A stretch of DNA of 64,000 bases from an uncultured Bacilli bacterium (GTDB taxonomy: Bacteria; Bacillota_I; Bacilli_A; RF39; UBA660): the NCBI GenBank assembly GCA_934163035.1, contig CAKPJX010000005.1, forward strand, positions 11,341-75,340, in the 5' to 3' direction. Position numbers and translations under genes: made by a program. Positions 8,520 to 17,020 of the stretch are shown here, piece by piece. The first letter of the stretch is position 1; every line of letters starts with the position of its first letter. The notes beneath the pieces were generated by a model. That model saw only the letters and a list, made by a program, of their open reading frames with translations. It was not told the DNA's origin and ran no database searches.

Positions 8520-9109
8520 ATAACTATGAAATTATAAGCACCATGCGTGAATATGCTGATCAAAATAATGTCCCAATAATTTTAAATGATAGTCTAGAAT
8601 ACATAGCTGGATATATCAAGAAAAATAATATTAAAAACATTCTAGAAATTGGAACAGCTATCGGTTATTCAGCAATTATGATGGCTCTATCTAAAGATGA
8701 TTTAACTATAACGACTATAGAACGAGATGAAAAAAGATATTTAGAAGCTATTAAAAATATCAAAAAAGCATCATTAGAAGACAGAATAACCCTTATCTAT
8801 AGTGATGCTGAACAAGTTAATTTAGAAGGAACATTTGATCTAATCTTTATTGATGCATCAAAGTCTCAAAATATAAAATTCTTTGAAAAATTCTCTAAAA
8901 ACTTATCATCAAAAGGAACCATTATAACAGATAACATTAATTTCCATGGCCTAACAGAAAAAAAAGAGTCTGAAATAGAAAGCCGTAATTTAAGAGGCTT
9001 AGTACGAAAGATAAACGCCTATATTGACTATTTAAAAACAAATTCCGATTTTCATACTGAATTTTTAAATATAGGTGATGGTCTTTCTGTAAGCATAAAA
9101 AATAATTGA
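8513..9109 (+). CDS. trmR: tRNA 5-hydroxyuridine O-methyltransferase TrmR (YrrM)
   Basis: This 198-residue class I SAM-dependent O-methyltransferase has motif I ILEIGTAIGYSAIMMA, acidic motif TTIERDE and FDLIFIDASKSQ with the metal-binding Asp. DNINFHG is the DN pair typical of catechol-type enzymes. In B. subtilis TrmR methylates wobble 5-hydroxyuridine to 5-methoxyuridine. The identification rests on the neighbours: mltG upstream and two U32-type TrhP proteins downstream, which make the hydroxyuridine. I chose the ATG at 8513 because AGGTGA ends six bases before it. A TTG two codons upstream overlaps that site. Confidence 0.88.
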   Translation: MVDNYEIISTMREYADQNNVPIILNDSLEYIAGYIKKNNIKNILEIGTAIGYSAIMMALSKDDLTITTIERDEKRYLEAIKNIKKASLEDRITLIYSDAEQVNLEGTFDLIFIDASKSQNIKFFEKFSKNLSSKGTIITDNINFHGLTEKKESEIESRNLRGLVRKINAYIDYLKTNSDFHTEFLNIGDGLSVSIKNN

Positions 9110-9120
9110 AAGAAGCGTTT

Positions 9121-9987
9121 ATGAAAGTACTAATAGAACCAAAAACAAAAACAGAAATATATAAAAACAATATTGATGGCTTAATAATTTCTTTAAAAGA
9201 CTATGCTGTTCAAAGTGAAGTATATTATACTAAAGAAGAAATAAAAAAATTAAGAGAAGACAATAAAGATCTAGAAATATTTGTAAATGTTAATAAGAAT
9301 TTTTTTAATCACGAAATAGAAGACTTAAAACAAGTGCTTATCTACCTAGATGAATTAAATTTAAATGGTCTTCTTTTTTATGATCTTGCTATTTTAAAAT
9401 TAAAAAAAGAGCTTAATTTAAAAACTGACTTAGTATGGTATGGCACTTATATGGTTACTAATTATAAGACTTGTAATTACTATTATAATAAAGGTGTAAA
9501 ATATGCTATCTTAAGTAAAGAAATAACAAAAGAAGAAATTATAGAAATACTAAATAAAAGTAAAATTATCTCAATGATAGAAATAATTAGTCTTCCAACA
9601 GTAGCTTTTTCTAAAAGAAAATTAATAACTAACTACTATAAGAACTTATCTAAACCATCTAAAGAAAAATTAACTGTTGTAGAAAAACTAACTCAAGATG
9701 AATATGAATTAAAAGAAGAACCAGCTGGTACAGGCTTTATTTCTAAGAAAATAACCAATGGTACTAGTGTTATAAAAGATTTATATGATAACAATGCTAG
9801 TTATATAATAATAAAAGAATATGGTCTTGATATAATAGATTTTAATGAATTATTAAAAGATCTAAAAAACTATTTAAAAAATGGTTGTAATGATTCATCA
9901 TTTGTAGAAAAATATAAAATATTAGGTGATAATACTAATTTCTTTTATACTGAAACATTTCATCGTGTAAAGAAGATAAGTAGGTGA
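9121..9987 (+). CDS. TrhP1-like (YrrN) peptidase U32-family protein, degenerate member
   Basis: This 288-residue TIM-barrel-like protein has the general U32 layout (KVLIEPKTKTEIYKNNIDGL, then barrel strands). The Cys-containing U32 signature is absent; the corresponding region reads MIEIISLPTVAFSKRKLI. It lies between trmR and the canonical U32 gene at 9992, as yrrN does in B. subtilis. There TrhP1 and TrhP2 take part in prephenate-dependent hydroxylation of wobble U34. I infer a non-catalytic or partner subunit. The ATG at 9121 is preferred over an in-frame TTG at 9106 that overlaps the trmR stop and lacks a ribosome site. Confidence 0.75.
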   Translation: MKVLIEPKTKTEIYKNNIDGLIISLKDYAVQSEVYYTKEEIKKLREDNKDLEIFVNVNKNFFNHEIEDLKQVLIYLDELNLNGLLFYDLAILKLKKELNLKTDLVWYGTYMVTNYKTCNYYYNKGVKYAILSKEITKEEIIEILNKSKIISMIEIISLPTVAFSKRKLITNYYKNLSKPSKEKLTVVEKLTQDEYELKEEPAGTGFISKKITNGTSVIKDLYDNNASYIIIKEYGLDIIDFNELLKDLKNYLKNGCNDSSFVEKYKILGDNTNFFYTETFHRVKKISR

Positions 9988-9991
9988 TACT

Positions 9992-11173
9992 ATGGAAAAA
10001 ATAGAATTATTAGCCCCATCAGGTGACTTAAATAGATTAAAAATAGCCATTCTCTATGGAGCAGATGCCATCTATATTGGTGGAAAAGATTTTAATCTAA
10101 GATCCAATGCCATTAACTTTACAATAGATGAAATAAGAGAAGCTTGTACTTTTGCTCATAAATATAATAAAAAAGTCTATCTAACTTTAAATATCTTTTT
10201 TCATAATGAAGATACAGAAAATATAGAAGAATATATAAAAGAAGTAGTCGGCTGTAAAATAGATGCCTTTATTGTAAGTGATCCTTATATAATATCTTAC
10301 ATAAAAGAAAACTTTCCATCAGTTGAAGTACATCTATCAACACAAAATTCAACTACTAATTATAAAGCTGTTGAATACTTTAAAAATGAAAGAGTTGATA
10401 GAGTAGTTCTAGCTAGAGAATTGTCTAAAGATGAAATAAAAGAAATAATTGATAAAACTGGAATAGATATAGAAGTATTTATACATGGTGCTATGTGTAC
10501 ATGCTTAAGTGGTAGATGTGCTCTTTCTAACTACATAACTAAAAGAGACGCTAATAGAGGTGGTTGTGCTCAAGTATGTCGCTTTAATTTAGAAACAAAT
10601 GAAGAAAAAGATTTTACGATGGCCTCAAAAGATTTAAATATGACTACCTACATAAAAGATTTAATTGAAATAGGTGTTAAAAGTCTTAAGATAGAAGGAA
10701 GAATGCGTTCACCTTACTATATCGCAACTGTTATATCTACATACAGAAAAATAATTGATTCATACTATGATAATAGTTTAACAGAAGAAAAATTAGCCGA
10801 ATATAATGAAAGACTAAAAGTAGTAGCAAATCGTGCTTCATCAACCCACTTTTTCACTAAAGAAGCAGATGAGGCTGATCAATACTTCAGTGGTCGAAAT
10901 GAATTTTCTAATCAAGACTATCTAGGCTTAATAATTGATTATGATAGCACTAATAGATGTTTAGTTCTAAAAGAACGTAATTATTTTAAGGTAGGAGATA
11001 AGGTTGAAATATTTACTCCAGACTTTAAATTTTATAATTATACAGTAGAAAAAATATATGATGAAAACATGAATTCATTAGAAGTTGCTAGACATCCAGA
11101 ACAAATATTAAAATTGCCATTTAAAGAAAGTCTGCCACCATATTCAATGATTAGAATGTTAGAAAGAAAATAA
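9992..11173 (+). CDS. TrhP2-like (YrrO) tRNA U34 hydroxylation protein, peptidase U32 family
   Basis: The 393 residues open with ELLAPSGDLNRLKIAILYGA and GADAIYIGGKDFNLRS. They carry the full U32 signature EVFIHGAMCTCLSGRCALSN followed by NRGGCAQVCRF, the Cys residues proposed to bind an Fe-S cluster. A C-terminal beta domain follows. Despite the peptidase name, this subfamily acts in tRNA 5-hydroxyuridine formation using prephenate. AAGTAGGTGATACT gives a strong ribosome site four bases after the previous gene. A third U32 protein, of different architecture, is at 56094-58274. Confidence 0.88.
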   Translation: MEKIELLAPSGDLNRLKIAILYGADAIYIGGKDFNLRSNAINFTIDEIREACTFAHKYNKKVYLTLNIFFHNEDTENIEEYIKEVVGCKIDAFIVSDPYIISYIKENFPSVEVHLSTQNSTTNYKAVEYFKNERVDRVVLARELSKDEIKEIIDKTGIDIEVFIHGAMCTCLSGRCALSNYITKRDANRGGCAQVCRFNLETNEEKDFTMASKDLNMTTYIKDLIEIGVKSLKIEGRMRSPYYIATVISTYRKIIDSYYDNSLTEEKLAEYNERLKVVANRASSTHFFTKEADEADQYFSGRNEFSNQDYLGLIIDYDSTNRCLVLKERNYFKVGDKVEIFTPDFKFYNYTVEKIYDENMNSLEVARHPEQILKLPFKESLPPYSMIRMLERK

Positions 11174-11185
11174 AAATAATTTATC

Positions 11186-11214
11186 TTGAAAAAATAAACA
11201 ACATATATTAGAAT
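11186..11214 (+). promoter_or_regulatory. Sigma-A promoter for the gene pair at 11242-12006
   Basis: TTGAAA (11186-11191), 17 bases, TAGAAT (11209-11214), 28 bases before the ATG at 11242. Good hexamers and exact spacing. Confidence 0.65.
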
Positions 11215-11241
11215 AACAACTACAGGAAAAGGAGTGAAATA

Positions 11242-11562
11242 ATGGCTAAATATTATAGAGTAGGGTTATATGAAGAACCAGCTACTTCAATGAAATTAAA
11301 AGATATAAAAGAAAGTAAAAAATGTGGTGACATCATTGTACAGGATGAACAAACACATGCTAAGGAAATTATAACTAAGTTAAGATTTCCAATTTATAGT
11401 TCTAATGATAAAGTGGGTAATTCAAAAGATGAATATTATGTAAGAGACTGTGAATTAACTGATGAAAATATTGTTAGTCCAGCAGAACTAAGTAACTATG
11501 TTAATAGAATTAACAATAAACCTTGTACTGTACAAAAAGGGCCAAAAGTATATAAAAAATAA
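11242..11562 (+). CDS. Hypothetical protein, 106 residues
   Basis: I do not recognise this family. It begins AKYYRVGLYEEPATSMKL and is rich in Lys, Glu and Asp with three Cys (KKCGD, RDCEL, KPCTV). No membrane segment or signal peptide is present, so it is probably cytosolic. AAAAGGAG precedes the ATG, and a convincing promoter lies 28 bases upstream. The following gene starts 13 bases after its stop and opens in a similar way (CYKVNVYKV), so the two may be distant paralogues or partners. Confidence 0.7.
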   Translation: MAKYYRVGLYEEPATSMKLKDIKESKKCGDIIVQDEQTHAKEIITKLRFPIYSSNDKVGNSKDEYYVRDCELTDENIVSPAELSNYVNRINNKPCTVQKGPKVYKK

Positions 11563-11574
11563 AAGGAGAAAAAA

Positions 11575-12006
11575 ATGCCAACTTGCTATAAAGTAAATGT
11601 TTATAAAGTAGTAAATGATAGAAACTGTGGTTACAAAGAAAAAAATATTTCAACAGAATATGTTAGAAATTATTTTTTATTTGCCAAAAACTATGATACA
11701 GGAGAAAACTATTGTATTTTAGATGATACAGAAAATAGTAACTTTGAGGATACTATCCAAGATGAGTTACCTGAAATAGATGATATCTATAATTTTTATG
11801 ATGAAAATTATTTTGACAAAGCTACATGTAATGAGAGACTAGTAATGACTTCATCTGGTATAGATATAGCAGTACCAATAAAATTAATTGGTAAAAAATA
11901 TATTAAAAAAACAGAATTAATAGAAAGAAATAAAGGCTTTATTGAAACAGACTTTGATGATATCTTTCATGATGCTGAAAAGCCTAGAGTATTTATAAAG
12001 AAATAG
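11575..12006 (+). CDS. Hypothetical protein, 143 residues
   Basis: This is an unrecognised soluble, acidic protein. It starts MPTCYKVNVYKVVNDRNCGY and has aromatic-rich stretches (YNFYDENYFDKATC) and four Cys. The N-terminal strand-like block resembles the opening of the gene just upstream (YRVGLYEE), which hints at a shared domain. AAAAGGAGAAAAA is the ribosome site. Fourteen bases separate it from the HD-domain gene downstream. The three genes probably form one transcript from the promoter at 11186. Confidence 0.7.
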   Translation: MPTCYKVNVYKVVNDRNCGYKEKNISTEYVRNYFLFAKNYDTGENYCILDDTENSNFEDTIQDELPEIDDIYNFYDENYFDKATCNERLVMTSSGIDIAVPIKLIGKKYIKKTELIERNKGFIETDFDDIFHDAEKPRVFIKK

Positions 12007-12020
12007 ATTGAGGTTGATGT

Positions 12021-13148
12021 ATGAATAGTAATTTAGAAAAAGCAAGAAAAAATTTTTTGCTATATGAAGAAAGTCTAAGCAATTTTGCTACTAAGAGTAA
12101 TGAAGCTATACGAATAAAAAAAGAAGAGTCTGATATTAGATCCTCATTTTCAAGAGATACTGATAGAATAATTAACTCACTTAGCTACACTAGATATTTA
12201 GATAAGACTCAAGTTTTTTCGTTTAAAGAAAATGATCATATTTCTAAAAGAATGACTCATGTTCAGCTTGTAAGTAAAATTGCTAGAACAATTGGAAGAG
12301 CTCTAAATTTAAATACAGATTTAATAGAGGCAATAGCCCTAGGACATGATATTGGTCATACACCATTGGGACATACAGGAGAAGCTATCTTAAATGAAAT
12401 ATCAAAACGTGAATTAAATGAATATTTTGCCCATAATATTCAAAGTGTTAGAGAGTTAATGATTGTTGAAAATAATGGCAAAGGGCTAAACCTTACTATT
12501 CAAGTTTTAGATGGAATTATGTGTCATAATGGCGAAATATTAAGTAGTAAATATGAACCTATTCCTAAAACAGTAGAGGAAGTTATATCTAACTATAATC
12601 TTGCTTATAAAGATTTAAAACTAGTAAATAAGATTCCACCAATGACACTAGAAGGATGTATAGTAAGAATAAGTGATATTATTGGTTATATTGGTAGAGA
12701 TATTGAAGATGCTATCAATATTGGTATTTTAAAGAAAGAAGACTTACCAAAAGAAATTACTGAAGTACTAGGATCAACCAATAAAGAAATAATTAATACA
12801 ATTATCTTAGATATAATAGATAATAGTATGGATAAACCATATCTAAGATTAAGTGATAATGTTTATAATGCCATATTATTATTAAAAAAATTCAACTATC
12901 AATATATTTATAGTAAAAGTCTAACTAAAGAAGAAATAGAATATTATCGACTAGGAATGAATAATCTGTATAGAAACTATTTATCAGACATAACTAAGCA
13001 AAATAAAGATAGTATAATTTTTAAAATATTCTTAGACTATCAAGATAAATCATATTTAAAAGAGACTTCTAATGAAAGAAAGGTAATTGACTTTATAGCA
13101 GGAATGACAGATGACTTTTTTAAAGAGGAAATAGAACGATTGAAATAA
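12021..13148 (+). CDS. HD-domain deoxynucleoside triphosphate triphosphohydrolase (dGTPase-like)
   Basis: The 375 residues contain the dGTPase N-terminal motif FSRDTDRIINSLSYTRYLDK and an HD domain with His80 (RMTHVQ), then His109-Asp110 in ALGHDIGHTPLGHTGE. A second metal/substrate block follows (EGCIVRISDIIGYIGRDIEDA). Family enzymes hydrolyse dNTPs to nucleosides plus triphosphate and help balance dNTP pools. Length fits the shorter Bacilli-type members. It follows the two hypothetical genes in the same direction and is followed after 15 bases by a membrane protein gene. Confidence 0.88.
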   Translation: MNSNLEKARKNFLLYEESLSNFATKSNEAIRIKKEESDIRSSFSRDTDRIINSLSYTRYLDKTQVFSFKENDHISKRMTHVQLVSKIARTIGRALNLNTDLIEAIALGHDIGHTPLGHTGEAILNEISKRELNEYFAHNIQSVRELMIVENNGKGLNLTIQVLDGIMCHNGEILSSKYEPIPKTVEEVISNYNLAYKDLKLVNKIPPMTLEGCIVRISDIIGYIGRDIEDAINIGILKKEDLPKEITEVLGSTNKEIINTIILDIIDNSMDKPYLRLSDNVYNAILLLKKFNYQYIYSKSLTKEEIEYYRLGMNNLYRNYLSDITKQNKDSIIFKIFLDYQDKSYLKETSNERKVIDFIAGMTDDFFKEEIERLK

Positions 13149-13163
13149 ACAGGAGAAGATACA

Positions 13164-13814
13164 ATGTATATTTTAAGTAACGATGAAAATTATATAAAAG
13201 AGTGCATAAAAAGCTATAAAATATTAGAGTCTGATAGTGGAGAAGACCTTATTATTATAACATATGGTAGTGGAAAAGAGCATGTTATGAAATATACAAA
13301 GGATGCTGAGATTAGCCTATCAATTATAATGAATAATCAATATATGGATTCTATCAACAATGGACAAGTATCAGCTACTAAGAGACGCTTTAGTACTTTA
13401 AAAAATATAGGTGCTATTGCAATAACTACAGGTTTCACTTCGTTCTTTGCTAATCTCTTACCTGGTATAACTAGTAAAGAAGCTGATATATTGCTTCCAA
13501 TTACTCTAGCTGGTTTTGCTAGTGGGGCGATTTTGCTTGAAAGATCTAGCAAATTAAGGAGACAAGTAGAGCAAATAAATAAAATAGAATTTATGCTAGA
13601 AGAACAAGAGACACTTAAGAATATAACACCAACATCAAATACCCTAGATGGTTATCCAGAAGTAAGGCATTCTCTTGAAAAAGGACAAATGCCATTCAGC
13701 ATAGCTGGACTAGAACAACACAAACTTTCAAGAATTGATTTAGAACAGATAGTAAATAGTGCAAAACCCGAACAAGAAAATAAAAAGGCCTACCAATATA
13801 CGAAACATCGTTAA
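13164..13814 (+). CDS. Unknown membrane protein, paralogue of 13876-14568
   Basis: The 216 residues comprise a soluble N-terminal region (IKSYKILESDSGEDLIIITY), two adjacent membrane segments (about 78-96 and 105-125), and a Glu/Gln-rich C-terminal half. A conserved QMPFSIAGLEQHKLSRIDLE motif lies in the last third. The next gene shares this layout (EQIVVTYGDG near the start, LDPFSIPNMENN late), so the pair arose by duplication. The family is unknown to me. AACAGGAGAAG provides the ribosome site. The gene probably ends the transcript that starts at 11186. Confidence 0.75.
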   Translation: MYILSNDENYIKECIKSYKILESDSGEDLIIITYGSGKEHVMKYTKDAEISLSIIMNNQYMDSINNGQVSATKRRFSTLKNIGAIAITTGFTSFFANLLPGITSKEADILLPITLAGFASGAILLERSSKLRRQVEQINKIEFMLEEQETLKNITPTSNTLDGYPEVRHSLEKGQMPFSIAGLEQHKLSRIDLEQIVNSAKPEQENKKAYQYTKHR

Positions 13815-13817
13815 AAC

Positions 13818-13846
13818 TTGACGAATTAGCTAAGATATGCTATAAT
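13818..13846 (+). promoter_or_regulatory. Near-consensus sigma-A promoter for 13876-14568
   Basis: TTGACG (13818-13823), 17 bases, TATAAT (13841-13846) preceded by TGC (extended -10). It is 30 bases before the ATG and is among the strongest promoters in the window. Confidence 0.8.
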
Positions 13847-13875
13847 TTATCTACTTTTCAAAGGGGGGAATAAAA

Positions 13876-14568
13876 ATGGAAGTATGGGATAAAAAGGATC
13901 CAAAGTATATAAAGGGATATAGAATAGTTCAACTTGAAAATGGTGAGGAACAAATAGTAGTAACTTATGGTGATGGTGCAACATATAATGTTGACTATTC
14001 TAAAGAAATGGCAGAAAAATTAACTTACAAAATGGAAACACAATTTACAACTGCTCGTTCTAAAGGAGAAGTTACGAAAACAATGAGTGAATATATGGCT
14101 TCAAAATTTATGAGTGGCTTAGGTGTTAGTGTTGGCATTATATCGACTGTTGCATATAATTTACCCGATAGTATTCGTGAAAATATATTTGATGGAAATG
14201 ACAATATTCTACTATCAATTATGACAGGAGGCTTTGTAAGTGGTATTGCACTTTATACTATAGCTAAATCAAAACAAAAAAGAGTTAATGAAGCAGAACT
14301 AATAACAGAAAGAAACAGAAATAGAGCTCTTCTTGACACTATTGATGAGGATTCACCTGTAATAATGGAATATTCATTTATTTCAGAAAATCAAGAAGAA
14401 GGACTAGACCCATTCAGTATACCAAATATGGAAAACAATGGTGTAGGCCTTGCCGATATGAGAAAAATAATAAAAGTTCAAGGACAAGTTCAATATTTAA
14501 ATGATCTAGCAACAACAAGCCTTGACGACTTAAAAAAAGCCAATAAACAACACCAAAAGCGTCGATAA
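13876..14568 (+). CDS. Unknown membrane protein, paralogue of 13164-13814
   Basis: The 230 residues have the same plan as the preceding gene: an N-terminal domain (GYRIVQLENGEEQIVVTYGD), two central hydrophobic segments (SGLGVSVGIISTVAYNL and LLSIMTGGFVSGIALYTIA), and a charged C-terminal tail. That tail contains GLDPFSIPNMENN and a basic end (KQHQKRR). No enzyme motif is visible. It has its own strong promoter and an AAAGGGGGG ribosome site, so it is probably made in larger amounts than its paralogue. Confidence 0.78.
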   Translation: MEVWDKKDPKYIKGYRIVQLENGEEQIVVTYGDGATYNVDYSKEMAEKLTYKMETQFTTARSKGEVTKTMSEYMASKFMSGLGVSVGIISTVAYNLPDSIRENIFDGNDNILLSIMTGGFVSGIALYTIAKSKQKRVNEAELITERNRNRALLDTIDEDSPVIMEYSFISENQEEGLDPFSIPNMENNGVGLADMRKIIKVQGQVQYLNDLATTSLDDLKKANKQHQKRR

Positions 14569-14597
14569 AAGCTTCATTACTAATAACACTTTTGATA

Positions 14598-14626
14598 TTG
14601 CTAAAATGAAAAAAATATGATATACT
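14598..14626 (+). promoter_or_regulatory. Sigma-A promoter for greA
   Basis: TTGCTA (14598-14603), 17 bases, TATACT (14621-14626), 58 bases before the greA ATG. Confidence 0.65.
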
Positions 14627-14683
14627 TTGGCAAGTTGAGTTCATACAAGGACTCGTGATTAAACATTATAATGAGGTGATAAA

Positions 14684-15154
14684 ATGGGAAATAAAAACAC
14701 TGTTTATTTGACCAAAGAAGGATTGCAAGAATTAAAAGATGAACTTGATAATCTTATCAACGTAAGAAGACCAGAAAATATTATAGCAATAAAGGAAGCT
14801 AGATCATTAGGTGATTTATCAGAAAATGCCGAATATGATGCGGCTCGTAATGAACAGGCCCAAATAGAAGCAAGAATAAAACAATTAGAGAAAATGTTAG
14901 AAAATGCTGAAATTATTTCAGAGACATCAACTGATCAAGTAGGAATTGGAAATACAGTTTCAATTAAATATGTTGATGACGATGAAGAAGATGAATACAA
15001 AATAGTTGGTTCACAAGAAGCCAATCCATTTGAAAGCAAAATATCAAATGAAAGCCCAATTGCTAAAGCATTACTTAATCATAAAGTTGGTGACTTAGTT
15101 ACTGTTGATAGTCCAAATGGATCATATGAAGTAGAAATAATCGAAATTAAATAA
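14684..15154 (+). CDS. greA: Transcription elongation factor GreA
   Basis: The 156 residues cover a full-length GreA: an N-terminal coiled coil (VYLTKEGLQELKDELDNL), the acidic tip region GDLSENAEYDAARNEQ with the Asp/Glu pair that stimulates RNA cleavage by backtracked polymerase, and a C-terminal FKBP-like domain (NPFESKISNESPIAKALL). GreA rescues stalled RNA polymerase. Its position downstream of the mltG-trmR-trhP genes echoes B. subtilis, with unrelated genes inserted between. ATGAGGTGATAAA is the ribosome site. Confidence 0.96.
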   Translation: MGNKNTVYLTKEGLQELKDELDNLINVRRPENIIAIKEARSLGDLSENAEYDAARNEQAQIEARIKQLEKMLENAEIISETSTDQVGIGNTVSIKYVDDDEEDEYKIVGSQEANPFESKISNESPIAKALLNHKVGDLVTVDSPNGSYEVEIIEIK

Positions 15155-15221
15155 AATAAATATAAAACGACAAAATATTTAATAAAGATAGTCTATATTA
15201 GTACATGTAGGAGATATATGT

Positions 15222-15866
15222 ATGAAAAAGGCTATCTTTATTTTTTTATTTATAATATTAATGTCATTTGGAATATCGATAAAAAAGCCAAATAAAAAAG
15301 TAACTGTAGTAAACACTAAAAGAATAAAAATAGATACAGTAGAAAGTGCTAATCAGGATATTGTAGGCCATATAAAAATACCTAATACTAAAATAGATTA
15401 TAACCTCGTAAAAACAACAAATAATAAATACTATTTAAATCATAATATAAAAAAAGAAATTGATCCCCTAGGAGCTGTTTTTATAGATTATAGAAACAAA
15501 CTATCAGATAGAAAAATTCTAATATATGGTCATAATAGTAAAACAAAAATAGCCCCCTTAAAAGAATTAGGAAACTATCTTGATTACACTTATTTCAAAA
15601 ATAATAATCTAATCTACTTAAAATTAGAAAATAATAATTACATCTATAAAATATTTTCAGTAATATTAATAGATAAAGATAATTATACTTATACCAAATT
15701 GAATTATACAACTGATGAATATATAAATCATCTAAATTGGTTACAAAACACTTCAATTCATAAAAGTAACGTAGAATTAGAACCGAATTCTCACATCATA
15801 ATTATTCAAACATGTAACTACTATCCTAAAGAATCATTTTTATTAATAAGTGCTAAAAGGAGCTAA
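15222..15866 (+). CDS. Class-B-like sortase (first of two)
   Basis: The 214 residues begin with a membrane anchor (about 4-20) followed by a sortase domain. The catalytic triad is visible: His104 in ILIYGHNSK, Cys198 in IIQTCNYY and Arg213 in SAKR at the very C-terminus. IKIPNTKIDYNLVKTTNNKYYLNH is the class-B-like front of the fold. Sortases join secreted proteins to wall peptide or to each other. It starts the plus-strand envelope locus, and the next gene begins one base after its stop and ends in PPNTG. That is a possible but incomplete sorting signal. Confidence 0.88.
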   Translation: MKKAIFIFLFIILMSFGISIKKPNKKVTVVNTKRIKIDTVESANQDIVGHIKIPNTKIDYNLVKTTNNKYYLNHNIKKEIDPLGAVFIDYRNKLSDRKILIYGHNSKTKIAPLKELGNYLDYTYFKNNNLIYLKLENNNYIYKIFSVILIDKDNYTYTKLNYTTDEYINHLNWLQNTSIHKSNVELEPNSHIIIIQTCNYYPKESFLLISAKRS

Positions 15867-15867
15867 T

Positions 15868-16926
15868 ATGAAAAAGAAACTTATATTTAAAATAATAACT
15901 ATAATACTTTTAATGATCTCTGTAAAAGTAAATGCTAAAAACTATTCTGATGCTACTATGAAAGAACTATCAAATCAAACATCTTGCTTAGAAGAAGAAA
16001 TAATTCCAGAATTTACTAACAATACTTTAACAGGTATCAATATAATTATTACTATTCCAAAAGATTGCGATGAAGAAGAATTAATAATAGCTCCATCTAT
16101 ATTAGAAGCTATTAAACAATATAGCAGAATAAACCCAGGAGATAATATAAATATTAATTTAAAAATAGATAATAAATCAAATTATAACTATAACTATATT
16201 AGTAATAGCTTTATTCTAAGTACTGAAAATTTACAAAGATTAGGTATAAAAGAAAATCTAATAGATACAAAAGCCATTGGTTTTGATAGGCAAAAGGTAT
16301 ATGAAATATCAACTATATATAGAACAATTAATCTCCCTATAATTTCTCTTTATAACTACAATAATTTATTAGAAGATAAGGACTTATCAGATATAAGTTT
16401 GGACAAAAAACTTAAAGAAAAAGGTTATACCGGTATAAATGAATTAGACAATTACTATCTGGATTTTTATAATACGAAATATAATTTAAATGAAAAAGCT
16501 TTATCAGATTTAACTTATTCAACCATAAAAGATTTATTTAAAGGAAAGGTAACTACTAATAAAGAAACAAATCCAAACATTATAAAATTATCATATGACT
16601 ATTTTTATAATAAACTCTTATCATTTAATTTTAAAGATCAAGAAGCTAGTGATTACAATAGTGAAGATTATAGTATAGGAACATATATGAGAACAAATCT
16701 GGGAAGCAATTATTTAAATGATAAATTTATGTATATAAGATCTAATACATATAGTGAAATAGAAAAAATGTCACTTAAGTTAAATAAGGAATATACTACT
16801 TCAGCATATAATGATTATAATTACTATATACACTTAGAATTTAAGTTAAAAAAAGAAATAGATAAAGTAGTTAATACTTTAAATGATAATGATATTATAA
16901 TTCCACCAAATACAGGTATTGATTAA
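15868..16926 (+). CDS. Secreted protein of unknown function ending in a PPNTG motif
   Basis: The 352 residues carry a signal peptide (about 1-23, cut near VNA-KNY) and a mature part rich in Asn, Tyr and Lys, with one Cys pair (TSCLEEE, KDCDEEE). The chain ends ..IPPNTGID, resembling an LPXTG-class sorting motif but without the usual hydrophobic helix and basic tail. A terminator follows at once. I start at the ATG at 15868 behind AAAAGGAG; an in-frame codon further upstream lies inside the sortase gene. The function is unknown. Pairing with the adjoining sortase is inference. Confidence 0.75.
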   Translation: MKKKLIFKIITIILLMISVKVNAKNYSDATMKELSNQTSCLEEEIIPEFTNNTLTGINIIITIPKDCDEEELIIAPSILEAIKQYSRINPGDNININLKIDNKSNYNYNYISNSFILSTENLQRLGIKENLIDTKAIGFDRQKVYEISTIYRTINLPIISLYNYNNLLEDKDLSDISLDKKLKEKGYTGINELDNYYLDFYNTKYNLNEKALSDLTYSTIKDLFKGKVTTNKETNPNIIKLSYDYFYNKLLSFNFKDQEASDYNSEDYSIGTYMRTNLGSNYLNDKFMYIRSNTYSEIEKMSLKLNKEYTTSAYNDYNYYIHLEFKLKKEIDKVVNTLNDNDIIIPPNTGID

Positions 16927-16949
16927 ACAAGTTAAATCTTGTTTTTTTT
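16926..16949 (+). terminator. Rho-independent terminator after the PPNTG protein gene
   Basis: AACAAG (16926-16931), loop TTAAAT, CTTGTT (16938-16943), continuing into T-run to 16949. Confidence 0.75.
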
Positions 16950-17020
16950 CTATAATAATATTCCAATTTATTTTAAAATGCGTTATACTTAAAAAGAATA
17001 GAATAATAGGTGGTGAGATA

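Noticed and set aside
16919..17020. N-terminal extension of the DUF4352-like protein from a TTG at 16919
   Set aside because: It would translate a rho-independent terminator, and a strong ribosome site precedes the ATG at 17021.
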